DNA from: an uncultured Elusimicrobia bacterium
Lineage (GTDB): Bacteria > Elusimicrobiota > Elusimicrobia > Elusimicrobiales > UBA9959
Length of the DNA: 57,762 nt
NCBI GenBank assembly: GCA_903917735.1
Contig: CAIXBR010000129.1
Location: forward strand, 1 to 57,762
Direction: 5' to 3'
The position numbers and the translations under genes are program-made. The notes under the pieces were generated by a model. The model made no database searches. It was not told the DNA's origin and saw nothing but the letters and a program-made list of their open reading frames with translations. Shown here one piece after another: positions 17,842 through 28,261 of this stretch (position 1 is the first letter of the stretch; every line of letters begins with the position of its first letter).

Positions 17842-19182
17842 TCAGACCAGGGCGTAGCGCCTGGCGTAGACCGACTCAGCTATCCCCACAGCGGCCATCA
17901 TCGCGACAAGATTGGAACCGCCGTAAGAGACCAGCGGCAGCGGCACCCCGGCGACCGGGGCCAGCCCAAGCAGCATGCCGAAATTAATGCAAAAATACAC
18001 CAGGAACATGCCGAAGATGCCGCAGTTCACCAGGTAGCCGAAACGGTCGCGCGCCAGCCGCGCCCCCTGCATTATCCTGCCCATAAGGATCACGTAAAAA
18101 CCCGTAACCAGCAGCATGCCCCAGAACCCCATTTCCTCTCCGACCACCGCCAGTATGAAGTCCGTGTGCCGCTCCGGCACGAAGCCGAGCCTGGACTGGG
18201 TGCCGGAAAATATCCCGCGCCCGAGTATACCGCCGGAGCCTATGGCGATGCGCGCCTGCATCAGATTATAGCCGGCGCCGCGCGGGTCCGTTTCCGGGGA
18301 AAGAAAAACCTCAAGGCGCTTCTGCTGGTACTCCTTCATCTGATGCTTCACCAGCACCCCGGAAAAAAAACCCAGTATCAGCACCAGCGCCGCGCCGGCG
18401 AAGTAGAGGCCGGTCACGTTGGTGTAAAGCTTTACGGAAAGCCGCCACAGCATCCAGGCCCCGACCGCGACCGCAGCGGCGAAAGAAAAGGCGCTCCAGC
18501 CGGAATCTGACAGGTGGAAGAAATAGCTCACCAGCGTGTTGTCAAGGAGCTCCGGGTTGAGATTTATAATGCTCCAGAGTATCGGGAAAAGCCCGGAGAT
18601 GAAGGCATAGCCCAATATGATGGAAAGATGGAATAGGCTTGCGCCCGCGGCGAAAAGCATGATTATGGCGACAGGAAAAGTCAGCAGGATGCCCGAAAAA
18701 TCCGGCTGTTTTATCAGCAGGAAGAATACCGGCACGCACAGCGCGAAAGCTCCCAGCACGGTCTGCAGCTCTTTTATCTTGCCTATGCGCTTGTCCAGAA
18801 AATTGGCCAGCACCAGTATCAGTCCTACGCGGGCGAACTCCGACGGCTGTATTGAGAAGAAAGGCAGGCGGTACCAGGAACGCGACCCCTTGTCTACCAC
18901 GCCGAACAGCAGCACTCCGGCCAGCATGACCAGCAGCAGGCCGTACACGTATTTCCACTGGTCCTGGTAAACCTGGTAATTCAGGCTCCAGGCCGCGGAG
19001 AAGGCCAGCAGGGCCATTGGGATGGCCATGAACTGCACCCGCACAATGCGGGCCTGGTTCGGCAGCACGGCCACGGAGGAAATTATAGAGACCGTGCCTA
19101 TGGCAAGCAATATGAGCACGCTCAGGAACAGCAGCCAGTCCATGCGGTTCTTTTTCAGGCCGCCTTGCGGGGTGAAGATCAC
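17842..19182 (-). CDS. rodA: Rod-shape SEDS glycosyltransferase RodA
   Basis: This 446-aa SEDS polytopic protein has about ten membrane helices. It polymerises peptidoglycan strands in the elongasome with PBP2. Family landmarks include QPSEFARVGLIL, the periplasmic loop with QTRLGF-like QSRLGFVPERHTDFI, and PLVSYGGSNL near the C-terminus. It overlaps mrdA by 4 bases and is therefore translationally coupled to its partner PBP2. RodA rather than FtsW is favoured because of the mre/mrdA context. Confidence 0.92.
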   Translation of the reverse strand: MIFTPQGGLKKNRMDWLLFLSVLILLAIGTVSIISSVAVLPNQARIVRVQFMAIPMALLAFSAAWSLNYQVYQDQWKYVYGLLLVMLAGVLLFGVVDKGSRSWYRLPFFSIQPSEFARVGLILVLANFLDKRIGKIKELQTVLGAFALCVPVFFLLIKQPDFSGILLTFPVAIIMLFAAGASLFHLSIILGYAFISGLFPILWSIINLNPELLDNTLVSYFFHLSDSGWSAFSFAAAVAVGAWMLWRLSVKLYTNVTGLYFAGAALVLILGFFSGVLVKHQMKEYQQKRLEVFLSPETDPRGAGYNLMQARIAIGSGGILGRGIFSGTQSRLGFVPERHTDFILAVVGEEMGFWGMLLVTGFYVILMGRIMQGARLARDRFGYLVNCGIFGMFLVYFCINFGMLLGLAPVAGVPLPLVSYGGSNLVAMMAAVGIAESVYARRYALV

Positions 19183-21035
19183 AGCTCCCCCTTGGCGGGA
19201 ACCGGGGCCTGCGGCAGGGAAGGCGCGCGGGCCTTTTCCGGCTGGGCGGGCGTGGTGGGAGTTTTCGGCTTTAGATCGTAGCGCAGCGCGGCTTCTATCA
19301 CGGCTTTCGCTATCGGGGCCGCGGAGGCTGCCCCGTGCCCGCCGTTCTCCACCAGTACGGCCACGGCTATCTTCGACGGCTGATCGTTGACGGTAGCGTA
19401 AGCCACGAACCAGGCGTGGTCCTTCCCGTGCGGGTTCTGCGCGGTGCCCGTCTTGCCATAGATCTCGGCGCCTTTTATCTGCGCTACCTGGCCGGTGCCT
19501 TCCTCCACCACGCTGTGCAGGCCTTCGCGCATAAGCTCCCAGGTGCTGTCCTTCATCTCCACGGTGCTGAGCTTTTCAGGCTTTCCCTTATACAGCAGCT
19601 GGCCGTCGCTTTTCACTATCCGCTCTACGTAGTAAGGCCGGTAGAACGTCCCGCGGTTCGCCACGGCCGAGATTACCCCCGCCGCCTGCATCGGGGTTAT
19701 CAGCGTCTCCCCCTGGCCTATCGCCAGGTTGAGCGTATCGCCGATGAACCAGTAGCTTTTCTTAGCCGCGCGCGCGCTGGGTCCGAAGACGTTCCCGGGC
19801 TTCTCGTCCGGCAGCGCTATGCCGGAGGTCTGTCCAAGGCGGAAAGCCCGGGCATACTTCTCGATGGTAAGCGCCCCGGACCGCTGTCCGTTCACGTAAA
19901 AATAGACGTTGCACGACTTGGCCAGGCCGCCGATGAAATCCAGGTTCCCGTGCCCTCTCTTCTCGTCGCATTTGAAAACGCGGTCCCCGGCGTCGTAATA
20001 GCCGGGGCAGAACACCTTGTCCTCTGGCCGCACGCGGCCGGATTCGAGAATAGCGGCGGAAGTGATTATCTTGAAGACGGAGCCTGGCGGGTAGGTGCCC
20101 TGCAGCGCCACGTTGAACTCCGGAAGGATCTTGCCGGCGGGGAGGCCTTCCCGTTCCGAACCGGAAAGGACGAACATATTGGGGTCGTAGTCCGGGGCAG
20201 AAGCAAAAGCTATAATCGCGCCCGTCCTAGGGTCCAGGGCGACCACGGCGCCCTTGCCGCTTATGGATTTCTTAAGACCCTGCTCGGCCGCGGCCTGGGC
20301 CTTGGAATCCACCGTCAGAAAAATGTCCGCGCCGGGCACCCATTTGCGGCTCTCGAGCACCTTGTTAACTTTACCTCTCGAATCCACTTCCAGGTAAATG
20401 CCGCCGTCCTTCCCTTTAAGCACCCCCTCGTACATCTTTTCAAGGCCAGCCTTTCCGAGGCGCGAGTCCATGGAGTAGTTCTTGTCCTTGGAGAGGGCAG
20501 TCCAGTCCCGTGAGTCTATCTTGCCTATGTAGCCTATAAGGTGGCTCAGGTAGGCGCCGAAAGGATAGTACCTTCTGGCTTCCACGATTATGTCTATGCC
20601 GGGGTAAACGGCCTTCAGCTCTGAAAGCGACAGCATTATCTTGGGCGGCAGGTTTTCCGCCAGGCGCACCGGCTTTTCCCTGGAAGCCGCGCGGTAAATG
20701 GATTTCCGGAGGTCGTCGTAGTCGGCTCCGAGCGGCCGGGAGAGGGCCTTCGCCATGCGGTCTATCTCGGCGTTGGTCTTGGCCTGCCCGGGAAAATAAA
20801 TAAGGCTGAAAGAAGGTTTGCTGGTGGCCAGCGCGACCTCGTCGGAGGAAAAGATGCGGCCGCGCGGCGCCGCCTGCGCTATCACCTGAGTCCGGTTCTT
20901 CTCGGCCAGCTCGCGGTAATGCGCGCCGCCCACCACCTGCAGGTTGACGAGGCGTATTATAAAAATAAGCGCCGCTCCGTAAGCGAGCACCCACAGCAGT
21001 TCCAGGCGCTCCTGGGGGATCTGACGGTCTATCAT
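19179..21035 (-). CDS. mrdA: Penicillin-binding protein 2 (elongation transpeptidase)
   Basis: This 618-aa class B PBP has one N-terminal membrane anchor (about 14-34), a dimerisation or pedestal domain, and a transpeptidase domain with SVFK 319-322 (active Ser), SCN 374-376 and KTG 528-530. It cross-links peptidoglycan during lateral growth with RodA, MreB, MreC and MreD. The C-terminal ~30 residues are Pro/Ala/Lys-rich. It overlaps mreD and rodA by 4 bases each. The length and order mreC-mreD-mrdA-rodA are classical. Confidence 0.95.
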   Translation of the reverse strand: MIDRQIPQERLELLWVLAYGAALIFIIRLVNLQVVGGAHYRELAEKNRTQVIAQAAPRGRIFSSDEVALATSKPSFSLIYFPGQAKTNAEIDRMAKALSRPLGADYDDLRKSIYRAASREKPVRLAENLPPKIMLSLSELKAVYPGIDIIVEARRYYPFGAYLSHLIGYIGKIDSRDWTALSKDKNYSMDSRLGKAGLEKMYEGVLKGKDGGIYLEVDSRGKVNKVLESRKWVPGADIFLTVDSKAQAAAEQGLKKSISGKGAVVALDPRTGAIIAFASAPDYDPNMFVLSGSEREGLPAGKILPEFNVALQGTYPPGSVFKIITSAAILESGRVRPEDKVFCPGYYDAGDRVFKCDEKRGHGNLDFIGGLAKSCNVYFYVNGQRSGALTIEKYARAFRLGQTSGIALPDEKPGNVFGPSARAAKKSYWFIGDTLNLAIGQGETLITPMQAAGVISAVANRGTFYRPYYVERIVKSDGQLLYKGKPEKLSTVEMKDSTWELMREGLHSVVEEGTGQVAQIKGAEIYGKTGTAQNPHGKDHAWFVAYATVNDQPSKIAVAVLVENGGHGAASAAPIAKAVIEAALRYDLKPKTPTTPAQPEKARAPSLPQAPVPAKGEL

Positions 21036-21511
21036 AATATCCCCGCCCGCCGCTTAAGCCAGAAGAACATCTGAAACACTACCGGCACGGCAAGGGCATT
21101 AAGAAAGGGTTCCGCCAAAAATATTTTCAGCCCCGTGGGGTTGATGCTGGAGAAGACCAGGCTCAGCGCCTGGTAAAAAAGCAGGCAGGCCCAGGAAAGC
21201 ACAAGCGCCGCCACCAGCTGTGAGAAGGGGCTGTCCATGTCGAAGTGGTGCTTCATGATATAAACGCCGTAGCCCATCAGCGAATAGGTCAGAGCCCAGC
21301 CGCCGAACACTCCGGAGCCGAGCATGTCCGCGTAAAGGCCCAGGAAAAAGCCCCAGGCTATGCCTTTCACCGGACCGGCGAGTATCGCCGCGCTGAGCGC
21401 GGCGGCGAAAATAAGATTGGGGGCGAGACCAAAGAAGGTGAGGCTCTGCGTCCACCACCAGTATGCCCCGCCGGAGGCGAGACAAACCATGATCTCAAGG
21501 AGCACGGTCAT
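21032..21511 (-). CDS. mreD: Rod-shape determining protein MreD
   Basis: This 159-aa integral membrane protein has about five hydrophobic helices and little other signature, as is normal for MreD. The call rests on size, topology and exact position between mreC and mrdA, with 4-base overlaps on both sides. It has GPVKGIAWGFFLGLYADML, a weakly conserved MreD block. Confidence 0.85.
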   Translation of the reverse strand: MTVLLEIMVCLASGGAYWWWTQSLTFFGLAPNLIFAAALSAAILAGPVKGIAWGFFLGLYADMLGSGVFGGWALTYSLMGYGVYIMKHHFDMDSPFSQLVAALVLSWACLLFYQALSLVFSSINPTGLKIFLAEPFLNALAVPVVFQMFFWLKRRAGIL

Positions 21512-22368
21512 TTAGCTCCTCCCTGGACGGCGGAGTATAATTCCATGGGGAGGTTGCGCCTGAGCACGAAAACTTCTTTAAGCGTGTTGACGTCCACCGC
21601 GGGCGAGACGTCCGCGGTGATGAAATTCATGAAAGATTCCCTGGGATAGACCTTTTTAACCTTCCCGACGTATATCCCGGCGGGGAAGAGAAGGCCAGCC
21701 GGGGCGGTGGTTATCTCCGCGCCCTCCGCCAGCGCCGACTCCTCGGGCACATAGTTCACCTTCAGGAGCCACGTTCCCTTCCCCTCCACCAGAGCCTCAA
21801 GTCCCGACGGCGCTATGGCGCAGACGGCCGAAGCGGCGCTGTTGGTCAGCAGCAGCACCTTGGAAAACTTAGTGTACACTTCGAGGACGCGGCCGGCAAG
21901 TCCCGCGCGGTCACCCTGCATGCCGAGCACAGTGTCGTTCATCTCTATGCCGTCGTCGGAACCCTTGTCTATGTAGAAAGAACCGTACCAGTCGGCCGGG
22001 GTCTTGTTGACTATCCTGGCCCAGGAGCCGGCCCAGGGCAGGGAACGCGACAGGCGCAGTTCGCGGGCCAGACGCTCGTTCTCGGAAGTGAAGGACGAAG
22101 CCTCCTGCAGTTTTATCTCCATGGCGCGCACTTTGTCCTTCAGCGCCCTGTTCTCCTGGTCTGTTTCCAGCAGAGACAGAAAATTGGCGGGGACGTTGCG
22201 CACGAAATGGCCGTAGTTGGCCCCGTAATGCATGGAGGGGTAAAGGCTGTAGCTCACAGCTATCCTGGCCGTGTGGGCGAGTTTTGATGCGGGAAAAATG
22301 AGGAGAATGACCGAAAGGGCGACAAAAAAGACTATCGCGTAATTGGCTGCGTCTTTTTCTCTGCTCAT
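21508..22368 (-). CDS. mreC: Rod-shape determining protein MreC
   Basis: This 286-aa bitopic protein has an N-terminal transmembrane helix at about 10-27, a coiled-coil segment around 68-100, and a periplasmic beta-barrel pair with DTVLGMQGDRAGLAGRV and VLLLTNSAASAVCAI, matching the MreC core. It links MreB filaments to PBP2. It starts 53 bases downstream of the mreB stop and overlaps mreD by 4 bases. Confidence 0.9.
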   Translation of the reverse strand: MSREKDAANYAIVFFVALSVILLIFPASKLAHTARIAVSYSLYPSMHYGANYGHFVRNVPANFLSLLETDQENRALKDKVRAMEIKLQEASSFTSENERLARELRLSRSLPWAGSWARIVNKTPADWYGSFYIDKGSDDGIEMNDTVLGMQGDRAGLAGRVLEVYTKFSKVLLLTNSAASAVCAIAPSGLEALVEGKGTWLLKVNYVPEESALAEGAEITTAPAGLLFPAGIYVGKVKKVYPRESFMNFITADVSPAVDVNTLKEVFVLRRNLPMELYSAVQGGAK

Positions 22369-22421
22369 CGCAATCCCTGGTGGGGACCCGCCTGATACCG
22401 CGCCTCCCCCTTGAACGGGGC

Positions 22422-23468
<1,047 letters not shown>

Positions 23469-23473
23469 TTATT

Positions 23474-23815
23474 TTAGACCAGTTTCACCAGAGCCACCGC
23501 CGCCGCGTCGCCTTTGCGCGCGCCGAGCTTGAGGATGCGAGTGAAGCCGCCGGGGCGTTCCTTGTAGCGGGGCGCTATCACGTCGAACACCTTGTGATAG
23601 ACGACCTTGTCTTTCACTACGCGGCGCACTTCTATGTGCCTGCCGTTCTTGGCGTCCGCTATCACGCGCTCCACCACGCGGCGCAGTTCCTTCGCCTTCG
23701 GGAGGGTGGTTTCCACCTTCTCGTGCAGCAGCAGACTGGTGGCCATGTTGGAGAACATCGCGCGACGGTGAGAGCCGGTCCTTGAAAGTTTTCTTGCGCC
23801 CAGATTGTTTATCAT
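23474..23815 (-). CDS. rplQ: 50S ribosomal protein L17
   Basis: This 113-aa protein starts with the L17 core (LSRTGSHRRAMFSNMATSLL) and binds 23S rRNA near the tunnel exit. It is in the usual place after rpoA but is followed directly by mreB rather than by an operon end. The C-terminus is short and ends in ALVKLV. Confidence 0.95.
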   Translation of the reverse strand: MINNLGARKLSRTGSHRRAMFSNMATSLLLHEKVETTLPKAKELRRVVERVIADAKNGRHIEVRRVVKDKVVYHKVFDVIAPRYKERPGGFTRILKLGARKGDAAAVALVKLV

Positions 23816-23838
23816 AAGGGATCCTTAAAAACCGAATA

Positions 23839-24813
23839 TCAGTCTATCTTCATTCCGAGGTCGAGGCCCATTTCCTTGAGCTTTTCCTTGATCTCGTCCA
23901 GGGATTTCTGCCCGAAATTCTTAACCGCCAGCAGGTCATCCTCGGACTTGCGGACCAGTTCGCCTATCGTACGGATGCCGGCCACTTTCAGGCAGTTGGA
24001 AGCGCGCGATGAGAGCTCTATCATCTCCACGCCCTGTTCCAGCTTGCCGGTCAGCTCGCCGCCGGCTTCCTTCTTGGCTTCTTCAGCTTTCGCTGGTTCC
24101 TTGGCGGCTTCTTCGGCCGGCAGGAAAGGCATTATTGAACGGCGCAACAGCGCCGCGGTATTCGAAACGGCGTCGGAGGGGGTCATCGTCCCGTCGGTCC
24201 AGACCTCGAGCACGAGCTTGTCGTAGTCGGTGCGCTGGCCCACGCGGGCGTTCTCCACAGTGTAATGCACTTTCTGTATAGGGGAGAAAATGGCGTCCAT
24301 CGGGATGAACTCCATCGGGAGGTTGACGCGGGCGCGGATCTCCTCGGAAGTGAGGTAGCCGGAACCGCGGGCTATTTCAAGCTCGGCTTCGAACTCGGCG
24401 CCGGATTCCACGTGGGCTATCACCAGGTCCTTATTGATGATCTCGACGTTGGAATTCTCGCGGATGTCGGAAGCTTTCACTTCCTTCTTACCCTTCACGG
24501 AGATCTGCACGGTCTCGGGGCCTTCGCCCTTGAGGCGCACGCGCAGCTTCTTCAGGTTCAGCACGATATTGACCACGTCTTCCTGCACGCCGTTGATGGC
24601 GGCGTATTCGTGCCTGGCGCCTTTTATGCGCACGGCCACCACGGCCGCGCCCTCAAGGCTGGACAGCAGTATGCGCCGCAGCGAATTGCCTATCGTGTGG
24701 CCGTAGCCCTTTTCATAGGGTTCGGCGGTGAACTTCGCGTAATTGTCGGTTTTCGACTTGTCCTCTACGCTGAGCGCTTCGGGAATGATGAGCTGTTTTG
24801 AGAAAGTTGCCAT
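23839..24813 (-). CDS. rpoA: RNA polymerase alpha subunit
   Basis: This 324-aa protein has the assembly domain (GYGHTIGNSLRRILLSSLEG near 36-55) and the DNA- and activator-binding C-terminal domain (IRTIGELVRKSEDDLLAVKNFG). The two are linked by a ~35-residue Lys/Ala/Glu-rich stretch longer than usual. It starts after a 16-base gap from rpsD, in the standard rpsM-rpsK-rpsD-rpoA-rplQ order. Confidence 0.97.
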   Translation of the reverse strand: MATFSKQLIIPEALSVEDKSKTDNYAKFTAEPYEKGYGHTIGNSLRRILLSSLEGAAVVAVRIKGARHEYAAINGVQEDVVNIVLNLKKLRVRLKGEGPETVQISVKGKKEVKASDIRENSNVEIINKDLVIAHVESGAEFEAELEIARGSGYLTSEEIRARVNLPMEFIPMDAIFSPIQKVHYTVENARVGQRTDYDKLVLEVWTDGTMTPSDAVSNTAALLRRSIMPFLPAEEAAKEPAKAEEAKKEAGGELTGKLEQGVEMIELSSRASNCLKVAGIRTIGELVRKSEDDLLAVKNFGQKSLDEIKEKLKEMGLDLGMKID

Positions 24814-24829
24814 TGATTAAAAACCTCGC

Positions 24830-25468
24830 TTACTTGGAATAGAATTCGACGATGAGCTGCTCGTCCACGGAGATGCTTGATTCGGCGCGGTCGGGCCAGC
24901 GGACAAGCTTGCCGGTCTTGGAACCTGAGTCCCACGACAGGAAGCTGGGGCGCTGGGTGGTCTTTTCGGCGTGCTCGAGCCCCTGCTTTACCAACGCAGT
25001 CTCGGCGCCCGTAGAGTCGATGCCGACCTCGTCGCCGGGCTTAAGCATGGCCGACGGGATGGAGAGGCAGCGGCCGTTGACCTTTATGTGGCCATGGTTT
25101 ACCAGCTGCCGGGCGGCTTTCAGCGACACTGCGAAGCCGAGGCGGCGCACGATATTGTCGAGGCGGACCTCAAGGAAGCGGAGCAGCGCGACGCCGGTCT
25201 GGCCCTTGTCCTTGGAGGCCTTGGCGAAGAAGCGCTTGAACTGCGCTTCGCTCACCTGGGCGGTAAGGCGGGCTATCTGTTTCTCGCGGAGATGTTTGCC
25301 GTAGTCCGACATTTTGTTCGGGCGTCCGCCGCCGCCGAAACGCTTTTCTTTTTCGGCTTTCTGCGCGCGGTCCACGAGGCAGTTGGTGTAGCACTTGGTT
25401 CCCTTGAGGAACATTTTCTGGCTGATCTTCCTGCATTTTTTGCAGCTGGGTCCGGTATATCTCGACAT
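24830..25468 (-). CDS. rpsD: 30S ribosomal protein S4 (zinc-binding form)
   Basis: This 212-aa protein binds 16S rRNA early in 30S assembly. The N-terminus carries C9, C12, C26 and C30, the four-Cys zinc site of the C-plus form of S4. The S4 RNA-binding domain (RLDNIVRRLGFA and LVNHGHIKVNG) lies at about 105-165. S4 is often an autorepressor of the alpha operon. Confidence 0.95.
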   Translation of the reverse strand: MSRYTGPSCKKCRKISQKMFLKGTKCYTNCLVDRAQKAEKEKRFGGGGRPNKMSDYGKHLREKQIARLTAQVSEAQFKRFFAKASKDKGQTGVALLRFLEVRLDNIVRRLGFAVSLKAARQLVNHGHIKVNGRCLSIPSAMLKPGDEVGIDSTGAETALVKQGLEHAEKTTQRPSFLSWDSGSKTGKLVRWPDRAESSISVDEQLIVEFYSK

Positions 25469-25498
25469 TGTTAAAGTCTCCTTCGAATTTCTGATCGC

Positions 25499-25930
25499 TT
25501 ACACGCGGCGGGCTTTCGGGGGCCTGCAGCCGTTGTGCGGAATGGGTGTGACGTCCTTGATGGACACTACGTGTATGCCGCTCTGCGCCACCGCGCGTAT
25601 CGCGGTCTCGCGGCCGGGGCCGGGGCCGCTCACTAGGACCATGGCCTGCCTCACGCCGTAATCCGCGGCCTTGGCCGAAGCCTTGGCCGCCGTGATCTGT
25701 GCCGCAAAGGGGGTGCCCTTCTTGGTGCCGCGGAAGCCGTTGCCACCCGAGGTGGACCAGGCGATAACGCCGCCCTTCTCGTCGGTAAAGGTTATGATGG
25801 TGTTGTTGAAGGAGCAGTTCACGTACACGCGGGCGAACGCCACGGTGCGCAGGCGCCGCTTGGGAGCCGCTTTCTGCTCGGGTTTTTTCATCCCGTCCTG
25901 GGACTGTTGGTTCTTGTTTTCTTCTGCCAT
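25499..25930 (-). CDS. rpsK: 30S ribosomal protein S11
   Basis: This 143-aa protein contains the core [16 protein letters not shown] and the C-terminal [20 protein letters not shown] of S11, which lines the 30S platform and mRNA exit. It is about 14 residues longer than most because of a Gln/Lys-rich N-terminal tail (about 25 residues) of low complexity. Confidence 0.95.
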   Translation of the reverse strand: MAEENKNQQSQDGMKKPEQKAAPKRRLRTVAFARVYVNCSFNNTIITFTDEKGGVIAWSTSGGNGFRGTKKGTPFAAQITAAKASAKAADYGVRQAMVLVSGPGPGRETAIRAVAQSGIHVVSIKDVTPIPHNGCRPPKARRV

Positions 25931-25984
25931 AGTCTTAAATCATCCTCCGTAGTTTTCCCCCCCGCTCGGGCGGAGGGGTGCGCC

Positions 25985-26383
25985 TTATGCCTTGGCGGTG
26001 GCGGCTGGCGCCTTGCTGGACGCGCCGACGGTGCGTCTGCGGCCGCGGCGGGTGCGGGCGTTAGTGCGGGTCCGCTGCCCGCGCACGGGCAGGTTCCTGC
26101 GGTGCCTGTAACCGCGGTAGCTGTTTATCTCCACGTAGCGCTTCATGTTGGCGGTGACTTCGCGGCGCAGCTCGCCCTCCACCTTGTACTCCTTGGAAAT
26201 GACGGAGTTCAGCAGACCCACCTGGTCCTCGGTGAGATCCTTGACCCTGGTGTCAGGGCTGATCTGGGCGGTAAGCCCGGCCAGTATTTTCTTGGCTATC
26301 GGGCGCCCTATGCCATAGACATAGGCTAAAGCGATGCTGATCTTTTTATCTCTCGGTAAGTCCACACCTGCTATACGTGCCAT
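25985..26383 (-). CDS. rpsM: 30S ribosomal protein S13
   Basis: This 132-aa protein begins [21 protein letters not shown] and contains the [18 protein letters not shown] block that contacts the P-site tRNA and 16S head. The C-terminus has an Ala/Lys/Thr tail. It starts the rpsM-rpsK-rpsD-rpoA-rplQ segment after rpmJ. Confidence 0.95.
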   Translation of the reverse strand: MARIAGVDLPRDKKISIALAYVYGIGRPIAKKILAGLTAQISPDTRVKDLTEDQVGLLNSVISKEYKVEGELRREVTANMKRYVEINSYRGYRHRRNLPVRGQRTRTNARTRRGRRRTVGASSKAPAATAKA

Positions 26384-26447
26384 ACTTTCTCCTTGAAATA
26401 CTGCGGTAATCGGTCACCAGCGGCTGGCCACTAGTCACCAGCCTGGT

Positions 26448-26561
26448 TTAACCCTGGCGCTGCTTGTGGCGGGGGTCGTCACATATTACGCGGACTACGC
26501 CCTTGCGCTTTACTATTTTGCATTTAACGCAAATCTTTTTTACGCTCGCTCTAACTTTCAT
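26448..26561 (-). CDS. rpmJ: 50S ribosomal protein L36
   Basis: Translating the minus strand from the ATG at 26561 gives 37 residues beginning [10 protein letters not shown], with C11, C14, C27 and H32, the zinc knuckle of L36. It sits between infA and rpsM, its normal place. It is the zinc-binding form. Confidence 0.95.
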   Translation of the reverse strand: MKVRASVKKICVKCKIVKRKGVVRVICDDPRHKQRQG

Positions 26562-26575
26562 TGAAGCACCTCTGT

Positions 26576-26797
26576 TTATTTTTCCCTGTAGACTATCCGG
26601 CCCTTGCTTAGGTCATAAGGTGAAAGTTCCATCTTCACCTTGTCGCCCGGGAGTATCTTTATATGGTGAATGCGCATCTTGCCGGAGATGATGCCAAGTA
26701 TGATCTTTCCCGGGGCTATTTCAACCTTGAAAGTGGCGTTGGGGAGGGACTCTTTTACTATCCCCTCTATCTCTATTTTTTCGCTGTTTTCTGACAT
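26576..26797 (-). CDS. infA: Translation initiation factor IF-1
   Basis: This 73-aa OB-fold protein contains the family block [17 protein letters not shown] and ends with [15 protein letters not shown]. It blocks the A site during initiation. I start at 26797 (MSENSEK); the frame from 26824 would overlap map and add nine residues of intergenic sequence. It is located between map and rpmJ as usual. Confidence 0.95.
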   Translation of the reverse strand: MSENSEKIEIEGIVKESLPNATFKVEIAPGKIILGIISGKMRIHHIKILPGDKVKMELSPYDLSKGRIVYREK

Positions 26798-26820
26798 ATT
26801 TTTTATATTATAGCAAATAA

Positions 26821-27573
26821 TCAACCAGCTTTACTCAGGATGTCGCAGCCATCCTCGGTGACCGCTATTGTGTGCTCGTAGTGGGCCGACAGGCTGCCGT
26901 CTGCGGAAACCGCCGTCCACCCGTCGTTCTTCACCACCACTTCGGCCCTGCCCAGACACAGCATCGGCTCTATCGCCAGCGTCATGCCGGCCTTGAGCAG
27001 CGGCCCGGTGCCGGGCTTCCCGTAATTCGGGATAGAAGGCTCTTCGTGCAGGTGACGTCCTATGCCGTGACCGGTAAATTCGCGCACCACCGACATGCCG
27101 TTCTCGACGGCGTATTTTTCCACCGCGTGGGAGACGTCTCCCAGGCGGGCCCCGGCCTTAACGGCCGAAAGCCCCATCTCCAGCGAAATCCTTGTAACGT
27201 CCATCAGGCGCTTAGCCTGGCCGGAGATCTCTCCCGCCGCCACCGTAAGCGCGGCGTCGCCGTAAAAACCGTCGCAGACCGCGCCCATGTCAAGGCTTAC
27301 TATGTCGCCCTCTTTGATTATCCTCTTCGGGCTGGGTATCCCGTGCACGATCTCCTCGTTTATGGAAACGCAGAGCGTGGCCGGGTAACCGCGGTAGCCA
27401 AGGAAGGCCGGAACAGCTCCGGCCTCGCGCACCCGCTTCTCGGCGAAACTGTCGAGTTCGGCGGTGCTAACACCCGGCTTCACCCTCGCCTTCAGCAGAA
27501 GCAGAACTTCGGCCACCAGGCGCGAAGCGCGCCGCATGCTCTCTATCTCGGCCGGGGTCTTTATCTCTATCAC
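26821..27573 (-). CDS. map: Methionine aminopeptidase, type I
   Basis: This 250-aa metalloenzyme removes initiator Met from new proteins. It shows [17 protein letters not shown] (metal Asp pair), the catalytic His in [12 protein letters not shown], and the last metal Glu in [12 protein letters not shown]. It is type Ia without an N-terminal extension and overlaps adk by 4 bases. Confidence 0.96.
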   Translation of the reverse strand: MIEIKTPAEIESMRRASRLVAEVLLLLKARVKPGVSTAELDSFAEKRVREAGAVPAFLGYRGYPATLCVSINEEIVHGIPSPKRIIKEGDIVSLDMGAVCDGFYGDAALTVAAGEISGQAKRLMDVTRISLEMGLSAVKAGARLGDVSHAVEKYAVENGMSVVREFTGHGIGRHLHEEPSIPNYGKPGTGPLLKAGMTLAIEPMLCLGRAEVVVKNDGWTAVSADGSLSAHYEHTIAVTEDGCDILSKAG

Positions 27574-28214
27574 GGTTTGACGCGAAGCAGGGACAGCACG
27601 TCCTTGGTAACGGCCTCGGGGGCCTTGCCCCCGTCGGTCTCCAGAAAATTCCTAGAAGACCGGTAATAGGCCAGCAGGGGCTCGGTCTGGTCCTTGTAAA
27701 CCTGTATGCGCTTGGCGATGACCCCGGTCTTGTCGTCCTCGCGGGTCATCAGCGGCTTGCCGCAGGCGTCGCAAACGCCTTCCTTGGCCGGCGCGCTGGA
27801 GATCACGTTGTAGATCTTGCCGCAGCCGGTGCAGGTGCGCCTGGAACCCAGGCGTGCCATCACTACGGACTCGGCCACGTTAAGGAAGACCACCGCATCC
27901 AGGTCCTGACTCCGCGACGTGAACCAGTCGTCCAGAGACTCGGCCTGCGCCACGGTGCGCGGAAAGCCGTCAAACAGCAGTCCGCGCGTCTCGGCGCCAA
28001 GGCGGGCCTTGATCATATCCATCACCAGCCGGTCCGGCACCAGCCGGCCGCCCGCCATATAGGAGGAGGCCTCAAGACCGAGCGCGGTCTTTTTCGCCAT
28101 CTCGTCGCGGAGAACATCCCCTGTGGAGACGTGGACCATATCCAGCGCTTTAGAAAGATCTTTTGCCAAGGTCCCTTTTCCGGACCCGGGGTAGCCCAAT
28201 AAAATGATATTCAT
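27570..28214 (-). CDS. adk: Adenylate kinase (zinc-lid form)
   Basis: This 214-aa kinase balances ATP, ADP and AMP. The P-loop is LGYPGSGKGT at 5-14, and the lid carries C-x2-C and C-x2-C pairs (CTGCGK and CDACGK), the structural zinc site of long-lid Adk. It lies 47 bases downstream of secY and overlaps map by 4 bases, the classical secY-adk-map order. Confidence 0.96.
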   Translation of the reverse strand: MNIILLGYPGSGKGTLAKDLSKALDMVHVSTGDVLRDEMAKKTALGLEASSYMAGGRLVPDRLVMDMIKARLGAETRGLLFDGFPRTVAQAESLDDWFTSRSQDLDAVVFLNVAESVVMARLGSRRTCTGCGKIYNVISSAPAKEGVCDACGKPLMTREDDKTGVIAKRIQVYKDQTEPLLAYYRSSRNFLETDGGKAPEAVTKDVLSLLRVKP

Positions 28215-28261
28215 AATTGAACAGCTGTCGGAGCGGCGGGCCGGGCCCGCCGTCCTGCCTG